A stretch of 45,263 bases of DNA from Desulfohalobium retbaense DSM 5692. GTDB taxonomy: Bacteria > Desulfobacterota > Desulfovibrionia > Desulfovibrionales > Desulfohalobiaceae. Shown here piece after piece: positions 1 through 8,060 of this stretch. The stretch covers positions 1 through 45,263 of the forward strand of contig NC_013224.1 in assembly GCF_000024325.1 (NCBI RefSeq), read 5' to 3'. The notes beneath the pieces are model-generated. The model was not told the origin of the DNA and made no database searches. It saw nothing but the letters and a program-made list of their open reading frames with translations. The position numbers and the translations under genes are program-made. Numbering within the stretch: position 1 is the stretch's first letter; the number at the start of each line of letters is the position of its first letter.

Positions 1-27
1 TTCAGCAAAAACTGAAAAGGGGTCTTT

Positions 28-651
28 ATGATTATTTCACTGCTCAATCAAAAGGGCGGTGTCGGAAAAACCACCCTGGCTGTCTCGCTGGCCGGCTAAC
101 TTGCTCAGATGGGGAGCCGGGTGCTTTTGATCGACGCAGACCCCCAGGGATCCGCCTTGGATTGGGCCGCAGCCAGAGAAGGGGAGCCATTGTTTCCTGT
201 GGTCGGATTGCCCAGGCCCACGGTCCACAAAGAAATTCAGGGCTTCGTCGGGGATTACGACCATATTGTGATCGATGGGGCACCACGGGTCACGGACCTG
301 GCCCGGTCGGTCATCATGGCCTCCGATGTGGTGGTCATACCAGTGCAGCCCTCGCCCTATGACATTTGGAGCGCCGAAGAGGTGGTGGGCCTGGTCAACG
401 AGGGCGCTATCTACAAAGATCGCCTGAAATCATGTTTTGTAATAAATCGTAAAATCGTAAATACGGCGATAGGCCGGGACGTGAAAGAAGCGCTGGCCAA
501 CTATGATTTGCCGATTCTGGCGGGCACGGTCGGTCAACGAGTGCTCTTTGCCGAGGCGGTGGCCTCCGGGCTGACCGTCTCCGAGGTGGATCCGAAGAGC
601 AGCGCAGCGGCAGAGGTACAGGGGGTCGCCGCCGAAGTCTTGGAACTCTAG
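28..651 (+). pseudogene. parA: ParA partition ATPase, copy 1, nonsense mutation
   Basis: Reading from ATG 28 gives a ParA/MinD-type ATPase start with the deviant Walker A motif KGGVGKTT, but codon 24 is TAA (97-99). The intact copy at 6987 has CAG there, so two bases differ. The frame stays open afterwards, and an in-frame ATG at 109 could restart translation to give a 180-residue protein lacking the P-loop, which should not hydrolyse ATP. The rest matches Par[10 protein letters not shown] (Walker A'), HIVIDGAP (Walker B). The first ~440 bases are almost identical to copy 2, then similarity drops. It is followed at 661 by its RHH partner. Either a decayed duplicate or an ATPase-dead ParA made by restart. 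Confidence 0.85.
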
Positions 652-660
652 GGGGAGATC

Positions 661-888
661 ATGGCGAAAAAGGTAGGCTTGGGGCCGAGACCCACAAGGA
701 AGGCGAAATCGGATCAGAGCCAAAACGCATGGGTATCCGGGGCGGACCAGGGCGCAGAGGCGAAAAAGCGCCTGACAATCGATATTTCCGAATCATTACA
801 CCGCAGAATCAAGGCCGACTGTGCCAGCCGGGGAACGAAGATTGCCGATGAAGTCCGGGCGTTGTTGGCTGAAAAATTTGAAGGCTAA
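661..888 (+). CDS. ParG-like ribbon-helix-helix protein, copy 1
   Basis: A 75-residue protein with a basic, flexible N-terminal half and a C-terminal ribbon-helix-helix pattern (KKRLTIDISESLHRRIKADCASRGTK). This is the layout of small centromere-binding partners of ParA such as ParG. It starts 9 bases after the parA stop, preceded by a GGGGGAG ribosome site. Its paralogue at 7620 sits in the same place behind intact parA. It probably binds the YGYATTT-repeat operator upstream of parA and regulates the pair. It is intact although its upstream ATPase is broken. Confidence 0.75.
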   Translation: MAKKVGLGPRPTRKAKSDQSQNAWVSGADQGAEAKKRLTIDISESLHRRIKADCASRGTKIADEVRALLAEKFEG

Positions 889-929
889 AAAAAGTTACTG
901 GTCTGACCGGTGCGGTCATTGCTCATTGA

Positions 930-1361
930 CTATTCCTTAGGAATGTTTGAGCGATAAAAGGCTCGGGCTCCCTCTGCAGACCATTGCCCGCTGCCGGACA
1001 ATGGCGGCAAACCCTCGTTGTTTAGGGTGTCGGCTACGTCCCACCAGGACGTGCCCTTCCTGCGTAGCTGGCGAATCCGCTCGACACGCACAAGCACAGG
1101 ATCGGGCTCCGGTTCGGCTGTGTATCCATATTCGACTACAAGCTGATGGATACGGGCACGGACCAGGGCCGCCCGGTTTACCTTGAGAATGTCAGCGTCC
1201 TCGATCCAGGCGAGTACCCAGCGCCGCCTTTCCTCTGCTCCTGCCGTGACCCGCTCTAGCTCTTGCCACCAGAAGCGTTCAAGATTGATTGAATAGACCC
1301 GACTGCCCTGCCGGAAGCTGCGCCGCTCGTGGCCGAAATCAAGATCAAACTCCATGACCAT
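930..1361 (-). CDS. Probable DNA-binding protein behind a palindromic operator
   Basis: I chose ATG 1361 (next Met at 1355) rather than the further upstream start, because an AAAAAGGG ribosome site precedes it and a palindromic operator lies just upstream. The protein has about 143 residues. The N-terminal part (SRVYSINLERFWWQELERV, then WVLAWIEDAD and RAALVRARIHQLV) looks like a ribbon-helix-helix protein. The C-terminal part (IRQLRRKGTSWWDVADTLN, then GLPPLSG and GQW) resembles the helix found in serine recombinase linker domains and in many small regulators. Function is not established; it may repress its own promoter. A relic of its 5' end lies at 2303-2345. Confidence 0.55.
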   Translation of the reverse strand: MVMEFDLDFGHERRSFRQGSRVYSINLERFWWQELERVTAGAEERRRWVLAWIEDADILKVNRAALVRARIHQLVVEYGYTAEPEPDPVLVRVERIRQLRRKGTSWWDVADTLNNEGLPPLSGSGQWSAEGARAFYRSNIPKE

Positions 1362-1381
1362 ACGGAACACCCTTTTTGGCT

Positions 1382-1401
1382 TGTAGTCAATATAGACTAC
1401 A
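1382..1401. promoter_or_regulatory. Palindromic operator TGTAGTC-N6-GACTACA
   Basis: A perfect 7-bp inverted repeat with a 6-bp AT-rich centre, 20 bases upstream of the start of the minus-strand gene at 1361. A second, equally palindromic copy with a slightly different centre lies at 2364-2385 in the decayed duplicate. Retention of symmetry in both suggests a regulator-binding site; the protein of the adjacent gene is the obvious candidate ligand. Confidence 0.6.
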
Positions 1402-1441
1402 TAGCAAACGAAGGCAAGCCACCTTTGGCGAAATGTCGGGA

Positions 1442-1481
1442 ACAAAAAAACCCGGAGCCCAAAGGTACCGGGCTGTGGGCT
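1442..1481 (-). terminator. Probable rho-independent terminator after the antitoxin gene
   Basis: On the minus strand, downstream of the antitoxin stop, a GC-rich stem (GCCCGG with CCGGGT, alternative AGCCCA with TGGGCT) is followed by seven T residues. Confidence 0.5.
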
Positions 1482-1499
1482 TTGAAAATCAAAGCGGAA

Positions 1500-1853
1500 C
1501 TAGAGAAAGATCCGGTAATCCAGGTTCAGCACTTCAGCCAAACGCTTAGCCCGGTCCTTTCCGATCTCCAGTTTCCCATTCTCCATGCTCGAAAGATGGC
1601 TCTGAGCGATCCCTGTCTTTTCGGAAAGCTCGACCTGAGTCAGGCCCGACCGGTTCCGGGCTGCCCGCAAAATGACGCTGTATTCGGGCTCAACCTCAAG
1701 CTCAGGGAAGAGTTCACGCCAAGGGACACAATCGCTCGTGTCTACATAGCCATGTTTTTTGAGGTCCCGGAGCACTTCAGCCTTTTTTTCCTTGGGACCG
1801 GTGATCCGGATGTCCACGGTGTCAGTATGGTGCTTTTTCGTGCGTACCTGCAT
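1500..1853 (-). CDS. higA: HigA-type XRE antitoxin
   Basis: A 117-residue protein. Residues ~60-110 form an XRE/Cro helix-turn-helix: ILRAARNRSGLTQVELSEK, then TGIAQSHLSSMENGK, then the KRLAEVL helix. The N-terminal half would contact the toxin. It overlaps the end of the upstream toxin gene by about 30 bases, so the two are translationally coupled. The toxin-first order is that of HigBA systems. It would neutralise the toxin and repress their shared promoter. A frameshifted relic of the same gene lies at 2500-2745. The exact subfamily symbol is an inference. Confidence 0.8.
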   Translation of the reverse strand: MQVRTKKHHTDTVDIRITGPKEKKAEVLRDLKKHGYVDTSDCVPWRELFPELEVEPEYSVILRAARNRSGLTQVELSEKTGIAQSHLSSMENGKLEIGKDRAKRLAEVLNLDYRIFL

Positions 1854-2100
1854 AAGTCACCTCGATAAGGTTGATTTCTTCGCCAACCTCTTCCCAAACA
1901 ACCACATACGTGGGCTGGCCGCCCTTGATGTGGCAATGGTGCTTGTTGGGGCCCAGCTTGGAATAGTTGGGCCAATTTCCTCTGACCGGACCGGCGTCCT
2001 CCATTTCCCGCAGCAGGACCAGAAAATTGTCTCTCGCCACGGCAGGGAGTTTCAACAGATTTTTCTTGACTTTGTTTTTTACTTTCACCGTCCAGGCCAT
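1822..2100 (-). CDS. higB: RelE/HigB-type toxin
   Basis: A 92-residue basic protein with the RelE/ParE-superfamily pattern: an N-terminal helical region (VKNKVKKNLLKLPAVARDNFLVLLREM), then a strand-rich core (NWPNYSKLGPNKHHCHIKGGQPTYVVVWEE) and a C-terminal strand (INLIEVTYAGTHEKA). Members of this family usually cleave ribosome-bound mRNA; ParE relatives poison gyrase, and which applies cannot be told here. It is the first gene of a two-gene operon with the XRE antitoxin. A TTGACA-like element lies about 40 bases upstream. It is likely a plasmid-retention or phage-response module. Confidence 0.8.
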   Translation of the reverse strand: MAWTVKVKNKVKKNLLKLPAVARDNFLVLLREMEDAGPVRGNWPNYSKLGPNKHHCHIKGGQPTYVVVWEEVGEEINLIEVTYAGTHEKAPY

Positions 2101-2302
2101 GATTCTTGGATATTCCTTTTTTTAGTATATTGTCAATGTGGGATCGGCCTTTTTGCACCCTCAAGGAATCGGGGTGAATAGGTGTCGAGTGCATTTTATC
2201 TCAAAAATTCTGAAGCGCTTTTTGCCGAAGCCCTGCCATTGTCACGGGGAACCGAGGCCTTGCTGTTAAAGGCTTCAGCTATCTTTTCCTTTGGCGACGG
2301 GC

Positions 2303-2345
2303 TACGTCACTCGTACTCAAAATCCAGGACGAACTCTATGACCAT
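2303..2345 (-). pseudogene. Relic of the 5' end of the 930-1361 gene
   Basis: The sequence parallels 1319-1361, including the first start codon and the FDLDF-encoding region, but ends within a few dozen bases, and the second Met codon has become ATA. It lies just upstream of an operator copy and in the same order relative to the antitoxin relic as in the intact block. Confidence 0.55.
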
Positions 2346-2363
2346 GCGAACCCCCTTTTTGCC

Positions 2364-2385
2364 ATGTAGTTTATATTGACTACAT
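2364..2385. promoter_or_regulatory. Second copy of the TGTAGT palindromic operator
   Basis: ATGTAGT-N8-ACTACAT, a perfect 7-bp inverted repeat, in the decayed duplicate. It corresponds to the operator at 1382-1401 but has drifted symmetrically, as if still under selection or recently active. Confidence 0.55.
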
Positions 2386-2499
2386 AATAAACGAGGCCAA
2401 TTCCCTCCTGACGAACACCATGGACAAAACAGCCCTGAACCTCCGGGTTGTGATATTTGAGAGGTCAAACAGGACTAAAGAAAGACCCAATGATCCAGG

Positions 2500-2745
2500 C
2501 TCAGAATTTAAGCCAAACGCTTGGCCTGGTCCTTTCCGATCTCCAGCTTCCCATTCTCCATGCTCAAAAGATGGCTCTGAGCGATCCCTGTCTTCTCGGA
2601 AAACTCGACCTGGGTCAGACCCGAGCGATTCCCGGGCTGCCTGCAAAATGACGCTGTATTCGGGCTTGTCCTCAAACTCGGGAAAGAGTTCACGCCAGGG
2701 AACAGAGTCACTCGTGTCCACATACCCAAGCAGACAACTCCCACG
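2500..2745 (-). pseudogene. Frameshifted relic of the HigA-type antitoxin
   Basis: Two different frames together reproduce the antitoxin at 1500: one gives GYVDTSDSVPWRELFPEFEDKPEYSVILQAAR, another gives SGLTQVEFSEKTGIAQSHL and MENGKLEIGKD. A frameshift therefore sits at about 2635, between the two stretches. No toxin copy accompanies it. It marks the second half of a direct duplication of the 1319-1775 block. Confidence 0.75.
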
Positions 2746-2837
2746 AACCATACAAAGCACCTTAAAGTTGTTGACAGGCAGGGATTTTAAGCCATATACC
2801 CCCCTAAGGTTTGCAACATAATATTAAGGGGTTTATG

Positions 2838-3653
2838 ATGGCTATCATTTCGCTGGTTAACAATAAAGGCGGTGTCGGGAAAACGACTATGACTGTTAAC
2901 CTGGCACACGCTTTGGCCAATCGCCAGAAAAATGTGCTGGTTATTGACTTAGACAGCCAATGCAATTCATCTTCGCTACTTGTAGATAATAAATTTGTCG
3001 AAGAATCACTCTACGATATCCTTAACGGAGAAAATGATGACATTGGTAAAGCTATCTACTCTACTCCTTATGATCGCCTCAAATGCTTAGCAAATGAAGA
3101 AGAAACGAGCGCCCTTGAATTTGACTTGTCTGCAAACCTTCCAGACAATTATAATATTTTAAGGGCTAATATAAAAGAATATGTTAATGATAAATTTGAT
3201 TATACATTAATAGACTGCCCACCAAATTTAGGTTTCTTTGTTATAAATGCTTTAGTTGCCTCAGATTTTGTTATTGTACCTGTCATGTGCGGATCTAGAT
3301 TTTCAATTGAAGGTCTGACTAAAGCTATTAAATTAGTTCACTATATACAACAAGAAGACGATAATGATCCAACCAGGGTATCTAATCCAGATCTACGTTT
3401 TCTTAGGCTCGCTATAAACAGCATTGACAAACGGACCACAATGTCCAAGGTCATCCTGGAGCGTCTTAAAAAGAATTTTGGTGAAGATCAGATATTTGAA
3501 ACAAATATTGGTATGAGTACAGTATTCCACCAAGCAGAAGACTTAAACAAAACAGTTATCCGCCACGCACCGAGATCAGTCGGAGCCCGAGCTTACAGGG
3601 ATCTAGCCAAAGAACTTTGCGGGGTTCTTGGCGATAGTGATGAAGGGGAATAG
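2838..3653 (+). CDS. parA: ParA-family ATPase next to the iteron-bearing gene
   Basis: From ATG 2838 (after AAGGGG at 2826-2831) the protein has 271 residues. It has a complete deviant Walker A ([12 protein letters not shown]), Walker A' (VIDLDSQCNSS) and Walker B (YTLIDCPPNLG). It is a different lineage from the 207-residue ParA at 6987, longer and more AT-rich. It ends three bases before the 488-residue winged-helix protein, forming a two-gene operon. It would position plasmid copies by ATP-dependent binding to the nucleoid, with the downstream protein or its repeats as the cargo adaptor; alternatively it works with a replication initiator, as in many parA-rep operons. Confidence 0.88.
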   Translation: MAIISLVNNKGGVGKTTMTVNLAHALANRQKNVLVIDLDSQCNSSSLLVDNKFVEESLYDILNGENDDIGKAIYSTPYDRLKCLANEEETSALEFDLSANLPDNYNILRANIKEYVNDKFDYTLIDCPPNLGFFVINALVASDFVIVPVMCGSRFSIEGLTKAIKLVHYIQQEDDNDPTRVSNPDLRFLRLAINSIDKRTTMSKVILERLKKNFGEDQIFETNIGMSTVFHQAEDLNKTVIRHAPRSVGARAYRDLAKELCGVLGDSDEGE

Positions 3654-3656
3654 CTC

Positions 3657-5123
3657 ATGGCCAAGAAAAAAAGACGCTCCCTCTACGACACATTATCCGC
3701 ACGGGATAGCGGACAGGACGATGAGCTTCGAGAGACATTTAAACGTGTACGTGAAATCAATACAAAACAGTCCACTGAAACCACCCCTCCATCTGAGAAC
3801 TCCAATAAAAAAGTCCAAGCCCAAGACAAGAGCCCATCTGGACCGCTCATTCATACCGCCCAAACAAACCGCTCAAACATACCGATTACTCATTCAGATC
3901 AACAAAGTAATAATAAAGAAAATAACAAATCAAAACAAGAATTTAACAAAGATAGCCTTGGTGACACAAACCGCTCACCTAAAGCGCCCACAAATACCGC
4001 TCAAAACAACCGCTCAAGCAAAGCGCTCGCTAATACCGCTCAGGTAGACCGCCCAAACAAACCGCTCGAAAACAACCATACCGCTCATTTAAACAGCTCA
4101 AATGAACCGTTTACTCGAGCGCTTCGAGCGCAATCATTGAGCGGTACTAATGAGCGGTATGCCCAAGCGGTACAAATGAGCGGTTCAGAGGAGTCACATG
4201 AGCCCACTGAAGACCCTCAAAATATCCTCCTAAAACCCAAATCTTCCATCAGATCTAGAAACCAAAAAAAGATTTTTGACTACCTTCAGCGGATTGGCTC
4301 CCAAACGACCACCCTTACATATATATCTAATATTACTGGTGTTCCGTACAGCACAACGAGACGAATAATAAGCAAATTTAAAGCTGAAGGGCTTATTTAT
4401 TACAGAACGCTGTTCGTTAAGGACGTAGGCTGGTGCGCAAAAATCTGGATAATAAATTCAGAAGGCGAGACACCCAACCGAGCGGTACAAATGAGCGGCA
4501 TAAATGGGCGGTATGAATGGGCTGTATCAAACGCCTCTAAGATAGATAGAGAATCTATCTATCTAAAAGAGGGGGGTGTGGGGGGAGATGGGCAAGATCA
4601 ACCTGACAACTCATCCTCTTCTAGTGAGGCTCGTCTCAACCAGCTCACCGACGAAGATATTGCTTTCTTTTGGCCAAAGCTTCACCAATCTGGTTTTGGA
4701 GCTCACCAGGTCCAGCAAATCGTTCAAAGACTTTCCAAGGTGGATAAAAAAGCCGACAAAGTTATCCAGGGGCTTGATCACGCTGAATGGGAACTAGATC
4801 AGGGAAAGATGACTGACAAAGAAGGTAATCCCGTAGGGAATCCATGTTCTTACGTGTTCAGTTCTCTAGCCAGAGAAGGCTATTATCGTCGTCCATCTGG
4901 ATATATTTCCCCGGAAGAACAAGCTGAGCTGGATGCCAAGGAAGAAGCTGATAGGCTGCAACAACTGGGGAAAGAGAAAAAGGAATCTCAGTTTAAAGCA
5001 TGGAAGGCAAATTTGTCGGAAGAGGAGTTAAATCAAATTTTGGCTTGTAAAACTCACAAAGGACCAACGGATCCGTGGCTTAGGCAATATTGGGAAAAGA
5101 CTATTTATTATACAACAAAGTAA
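3657..5123 (+). CDS. Winged-helix plasmid replication or partition protein containing an iteron array
   Basis: A 488-residue protein. Residues 1-180 are polar and probably disordered (rich in N, Q, T, S), and this stretch is encoded by the 13-bp iteron array. Residues ~200-265 form a winged-helix domain (RNQKKIFDYLQRIG, ISNITGVPYSTTRRIISKFKAEGL, then a strand pair YYRTLFVKDVGW). The C-terminal third is charged (ISPEEQAELDAKEEADRLQQLG). An origin inside the initiator gene, as in the phage lambda O gene, is the closest known layout, so I favour a replication initiator; a centromere-binding partner for the ParA gene 3 bases upstream is the alternative. I cannot name a family for the C-terminal part. 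Confidence 0.6.
   Translation: MAKKKRRSLYDTLSARDSGQDDELRETFKRVREINTKQSTETTPPSENSNKKVQAQDKSPSGPLIHTAQTNRSNIPITHSDQQSNNKENNKSKQEFNKDSLGDTNRSPKAPTNTAQNNRSSKALANTAQVDRPNKPLENNHTAHLNSSNEPFTRALRAQSLSGTNERYAQAVQMSGSEESHEPTEDPQNILLKPKSSIRSRNQKKIFDYLQRIGSQTTTLTYISNITGVPYSTTRRIISKFKAEGLIYYRTLFVKDVGWCAKIWIINSEGETPNRAVQMSGINGRYEWAVSNASKIDRESIYLKEGGVGGDGQDQPDNSSSSSEARLNQLTDEDIAFFWPKLHQSGFGAHQVQQIVQRLSKVDKKADKVIQGLDHAEWELDQGKMTDKEGNPVGNPCSYVFSSLAREGYYRRPSGYISPEEQAELDAKEEADRLQQLGKEKKESQFKAWKANLSEEELNQILACKTHKGPTDPWLRQYWEKTIYYTTK
3842..4525. repeat. 13-bp iterons with ACCGCTCA core, inside a coding gene
   Basis: The 8-mer ACCGCTCA occurs exactly at 3842, 3868, 3970, 3996, 4009, 4035 and 4080, and inverted (TGAGCGGT) at 4138, 4151 and 4177. 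Near matches fill the gaps so that starts are exactly 13 bp apart: 3842-3881 (4 units), 3970-4061 (8 units), 4080-4106 (3), inverted 4138-4177 (4) and inverted 4479-4518 (4). Since 13 is not a multiple of 3, successive units are read in different frames, so the DNA and not the peptide is conserved. An AT-rich stretch (3898-3957) separates the first two blocks. Candidate oriV or parS. Confidence 0.88.
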
Positions 5124-5197
5124 TTTTTTTATGTTTGTCTATATCTTTATTTTTCTAATTGTATAACCCGAAATATTTAAAAAGATCATTAATAAAT

Positions 5198-6566
5198 ATG
5201 ACCGTAGCAACAGTCACGGTTGGCAGACACTCTGAGCTCCGGGGGGCACCGGAGTCGATTCTTCGTCGGATTCGGGAGGCAATGACCCTGGAGAATCCCA
5301 AGTATTCTCAGGCAGAACGATTTGGGCGTTACACCGGGGCTCTGGATCCGGTGATTGAGCTTTGGGAGGACATACCAGGTGGGGTGGCATTCCCCCGTGG
5401 CTGGACCCGCCATGCCATCGTTTTATTACAACGAGCTGGGATCCAGTGGAAAATCGACGACCAGCGACGCGCCCTCGACCCGGTATCCTTTTCTTTTGTC
5501 GGAAAGTTACGGGACTCCCAGGCTCAGGCTGTACAGGGTGTTTTAAGTCGGGATTTCGGAGTATTGGAGAGCGGGACCGGATCCGGCAAGACCGTCATGG
5601 CTCTTGCCGTTATTGCCGAGCGCCAGCAACCTACCTTGATCCTCGTACACAACAAGGAACTGCTGCACCAATGGCGGGAACGGATCAAAGCCTTCCTTGC
5701 CCTGGATAAGGTGGGGCAGATCGGGGACGGGAAGGCAGAGGTCCGACCAGTGACCGTGGGCATCGTCAACAGTGTCAGAAAACGCCTGGACAGCCTCCCT
5801 GAGAGCTTCGGGCACCTGGTCGTGGGATGAGTGCCACCGCACCCCGTCCACGATGTTCACAGAGGCCGTGAAGGCGTTTGACTGTCGCTTTATGCTTGGC
5901 TTGAGTGCCACGGCCTACCGCCGGGACGGTTTGACCCGGCTGATCTACCTCACCTTGGGAGATCGGACTCACTGGGTAGACCCGCAGCGGCTTCGAGAGA
6001 TCGGGGCGGTCCTGACGCCGAAGATCATACGCCGGGAGACTGTATTCCAATATGACTACGCCGACGACTACCCGGCAATGGTCAGCACCCTAGCCGAGAA
6101 CGAGGACCGAAACCGGCAGATTGTTAATGACGTGATTGCCCAAGTTCAAGATCAGGCTGGTACCGCCCTGGTGGTCAGTGACAGGGTGACCCACTGCGAG
6201 GCCCTGGCGGAGCTTGTGCGGGACGCAGGACAAGGGGCCGAAGTGTTGACCGGAAAAACCCCGAAGGAGGGGCGAGAGCGTATTGTGAATGCTATCCAGG
6301 CCGGGAAAGTGCCGGTGTTGTGTTCGACCATCCAGCTTTTGGGTGAGGGGTTCGATTGCTCTGGCCTGTCCAGTCTGTTTTTGACTACGCCGGTGCGCTT
6401 CAGGGGGCGGTTGCTCCAGATCGTGGGCCGGATTCTCCGCCCTGGTACGGGCAAGCGCCCCAGGGTCTTTGATTATGTAGATGTCCACGTGGGGCTGTTG
6501 CAGCACCAGGCGCAAAAACGGGCACAGGCTCTAGAAGGGGTGGTATATGGTGCGGCTTCTATTTAA
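5198..6566 (+). pseudogene. SF2 DEAD/DEAH helicase, frameshifted at Walker B
   Basis: The 5' part (from ATG 5198, ending in TGA 5828-5830) has a Q-like and Walker A region (LRDSQAQAVQ, SGTGSGKTVMAL), motif Ia (LILVHNKELLHQW). The second part restores motif II (DECHRT), motif III (GLSATAYRRDG), IV-V (ALVVSD, STIQLLGEGFDC) and VI (QIVGRILRPGTGKR). Removing one G from the GGG at 5824-5826 would fuse the two into one ~456-residue Res/RecG-like helicase reading LVVDECH. The lesion lies exactly in the catalytic DECH box. It could be real decay, a sequencing error or a frameshift site. Two further relics of this gene are at 39295 and 44292. Confidence 0.8.
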
Positions 6567-6786
6567 CGGCCGATATATCGTACTGAACAAAGGCGAGGTG
6601 TCGTGTTCTGACGAAATTGTCCGAATCCACGCACAAGGCGTTTTGCAATTGGTCAAGGCACAGAAGAAAACCGGCCCTAGCGATGGGGACCCGGATTATG
6701 TTTGGGCCGAAATGTTCCAGGAGTACGGGTACGAAGTCGTGGAGTTTACGCTTGAGAGCCAACCTTCGCCTAGTGCGATCAATTAG
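6547..6786 (+). CDS. Small hypothetical protein between helicase and parA
   Basis: A 79-residue protein whose ATG lies inside the helicase 3' end (20-base overlap), preceded by AGGGGTGG. The sequence (MVRLLFNGRYIVLN, then DEIVRIHAQGVLQLVKA and a tail rich in acidic and aromatic residues) shows no domain I recognise. The equivalent position in the other copy (44877) holds an unrelated 98-residue ORF. Confidence 0.5.
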   Translation: MVRLLFNGRYIVLNKGEVSCSDEIVRIHAQGVLQLVKAQKKTGPSDGDPDYVWAEMFQEYGYEVVEFTLESQPSPSAIN

Positions 6787-6914
6787 GTAATTCAGGGAGG
6801 GGACATTACTTGTTCTACCTATAGTTCACCCCGATACAAACCCTATATAGACCCTAAAAAATTTTGGCGCATTAACGAACAAACTGGACAGATCGCCCGC
6901 GCGTGGAAAAAAAA

Positions 6915-6961
6915 CGTATTTTAACAAAACCGCATTTCTGTATTTACTGAAAGCTGTATTT
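6915..6961 (+). promoter_or_regulatory. YGYATTT operator array upstream of parA copy 2
   Basis: The heptamer (C/T)G(T/C)ATTT starts at 6915, 6931, 6939 and 6955, giving spacings of 16, 8 and 16. The same spacing pattern occurs at 45219, 45235, 45243 and 45259, upstream of parA copy 1 across the window ends. The sites end 26 bases before the ATG. This fits an operator and possibly a centromere for the downstream RHH protein. Confidence 0.65.
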
Positions 6962-6986
6962 CAGCAAAACCAGGAAAGGGGTCTTT

Positions 6987-7610
6987 ATGATTATTTCACT
7001 GCTCAATCAAAAGGGCGGTGTTGGGAAAACCACCCTGGCTGTCTCGTTGGCCGGCCAGCTTACTCAACTGGGGAGCCGGGTGCTTTTGATCGACGCAGAC
7101 CCCCAGGGATCCGCCTTGGATTGGGCCGCAGCCAGAGAAGGAGAGCCGCTGTTTCCTGTGGTGGGACTGCCCAGGCCCACAGTGCACAAAGAAATTCAGG
7201 GCTTCGTCGGGGATTACGACCATATTGTGATCGATGGGGCGCCACGGGTCACGGACCTGGCCCGGTCGGTCATCATGGCCTCCGATGTGGTGGTCATACC
7301 AGTGCAGCCCTCGCCCTATGACATTTGGAGCGCCGAAGAGGTGGTGGGCCTGGTCAACGAGGGAGCTATTTATAAGGAAAAACTAAAATCATGTTTTGTA
7401 ATAAATCGTAAAATCGTAAATACGGCGATTGGACGAGATGTGAAGGAGGCCTTGGCAAATTATGATCTGTCCATATTGGACGTCACCGTGGGCCAGCGAG
7501 TGGTGTTTGCTGAAGCCGTGGCCTCTGGGCTGGTCGTTTCTGAGGTGGCTCCAAAAAGCAATGCCGCCACAGAGGTTAAGGCATTTGCAAACGAGTTATT
7601 GAAATTCTAG
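6987..7610 (+). CDS. parA: ParA partition ATPase, intact copy 2
   Basis: A 207-residue ParA of the short type that lacks an N-terminal DNA-binding domain. It has Walker A at residues 9-16 (KGGVGKTT), Walker A' ([15 protein letters not shown]) and Walker B ([10 protein letters not shown]). The start follows AAAGGGG with 6 bases spacing. It forms an operon with the RHH gene 9 bases downstream, the classical type Ib partition layout, where the small RHH protein does the DNA binding and repression. It shares ~440 nearly identical bases with the broken copy at 28, after which the two diverge, suggesting gene conversion. An AT-rich stretch coding [15 protein letters not shown] is conserved in both copies. 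Confidence 0.92.
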   Translation: MIISLLNQKGGVGKTTLAVSLAGQLTQLGSRVLLIDADPQGSALDWAAAREGEPLFPVVGLPRPTVHKEIQGFVGDYDHIVIDGAPRVTDLARSVIMASDVVVIPVQPSPYDIWSAEEVVGLVNEGAIYKEKLKSCFVINRKIVNTAIGRDVKEALANYDLSILDVTVGQRVVFAEAVASGLVVSEVAPKSNAATEVKAFANELLKF

Positions 7611-7619
7611 GAGCATAGG

Positions 7620-7847
7620 ATGGCCAAAAAGGTAGGATTGGGACCAAAACCCTCGAAAAAATCTGATGGGGATAAAAGACAAGATGCCTGGGTGTCCGGG
7701 GAGGACAAAAGTGCCGAGAAAAAGAAGCGCCTAACCATCGACATCCCTGAATCGCTTCACCGGAAAATCAAAGCTGATTGCGCTATACGGGGAGCGAAGA
7801 TAGCTGATGAGATCAGGGTTCTTTTGGCTGAGAGGTATGACACCTGA
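7620..7847 (+). CDS. ParG-like ribbon-helix-helix protein, copy 2
   Basis: A 75-residue paralogue of the protein at 661, with a Lys-rich N-terminus and the RHH segment RLTIDIPESLHRKIKADCAIRG. It follows parA by 9 bases with an AGGAGCATAGG ribosome region. It likely binds the YGYATTT sites upstream of parA, represses the operon and recruits ParA. The two RHH proteins differ at many positions outside the RHH core, so they may have separate binding specificities. Confidence 0.8.
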   Translation: MAKKVGLGPKPSKKSDGDKRQDAWVSGEDKSAEKKKRLTIDIPESLHRKIKADCAIRGAKIADEIRVLLAERYDT

Positions 7848-8060
7848 AACGGTGGTGAGGGGTGAGGCAGCTAAATTCTGGCCTGTAGAGGGGCAGAATT
7901 CGATGCAACAAAAGTCCATTTTTGTTATATATCCCCCTGGTTTTGTTGCATGTGCCGCCTGATTTTTATTTTGAGCAAAGGAAGAGCGCTATTGGCTTTT
8001 GTTGGTTCTATCGGAAAAGCTGTCATTTAAAAAGCGTGGTAGGCCACGTTAGTCATGGGT

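Noticed and set aside
2182-2379. 65-residue ORF
   Set aside because: No ribosome site or recognisable domain; overlaps the relic region.
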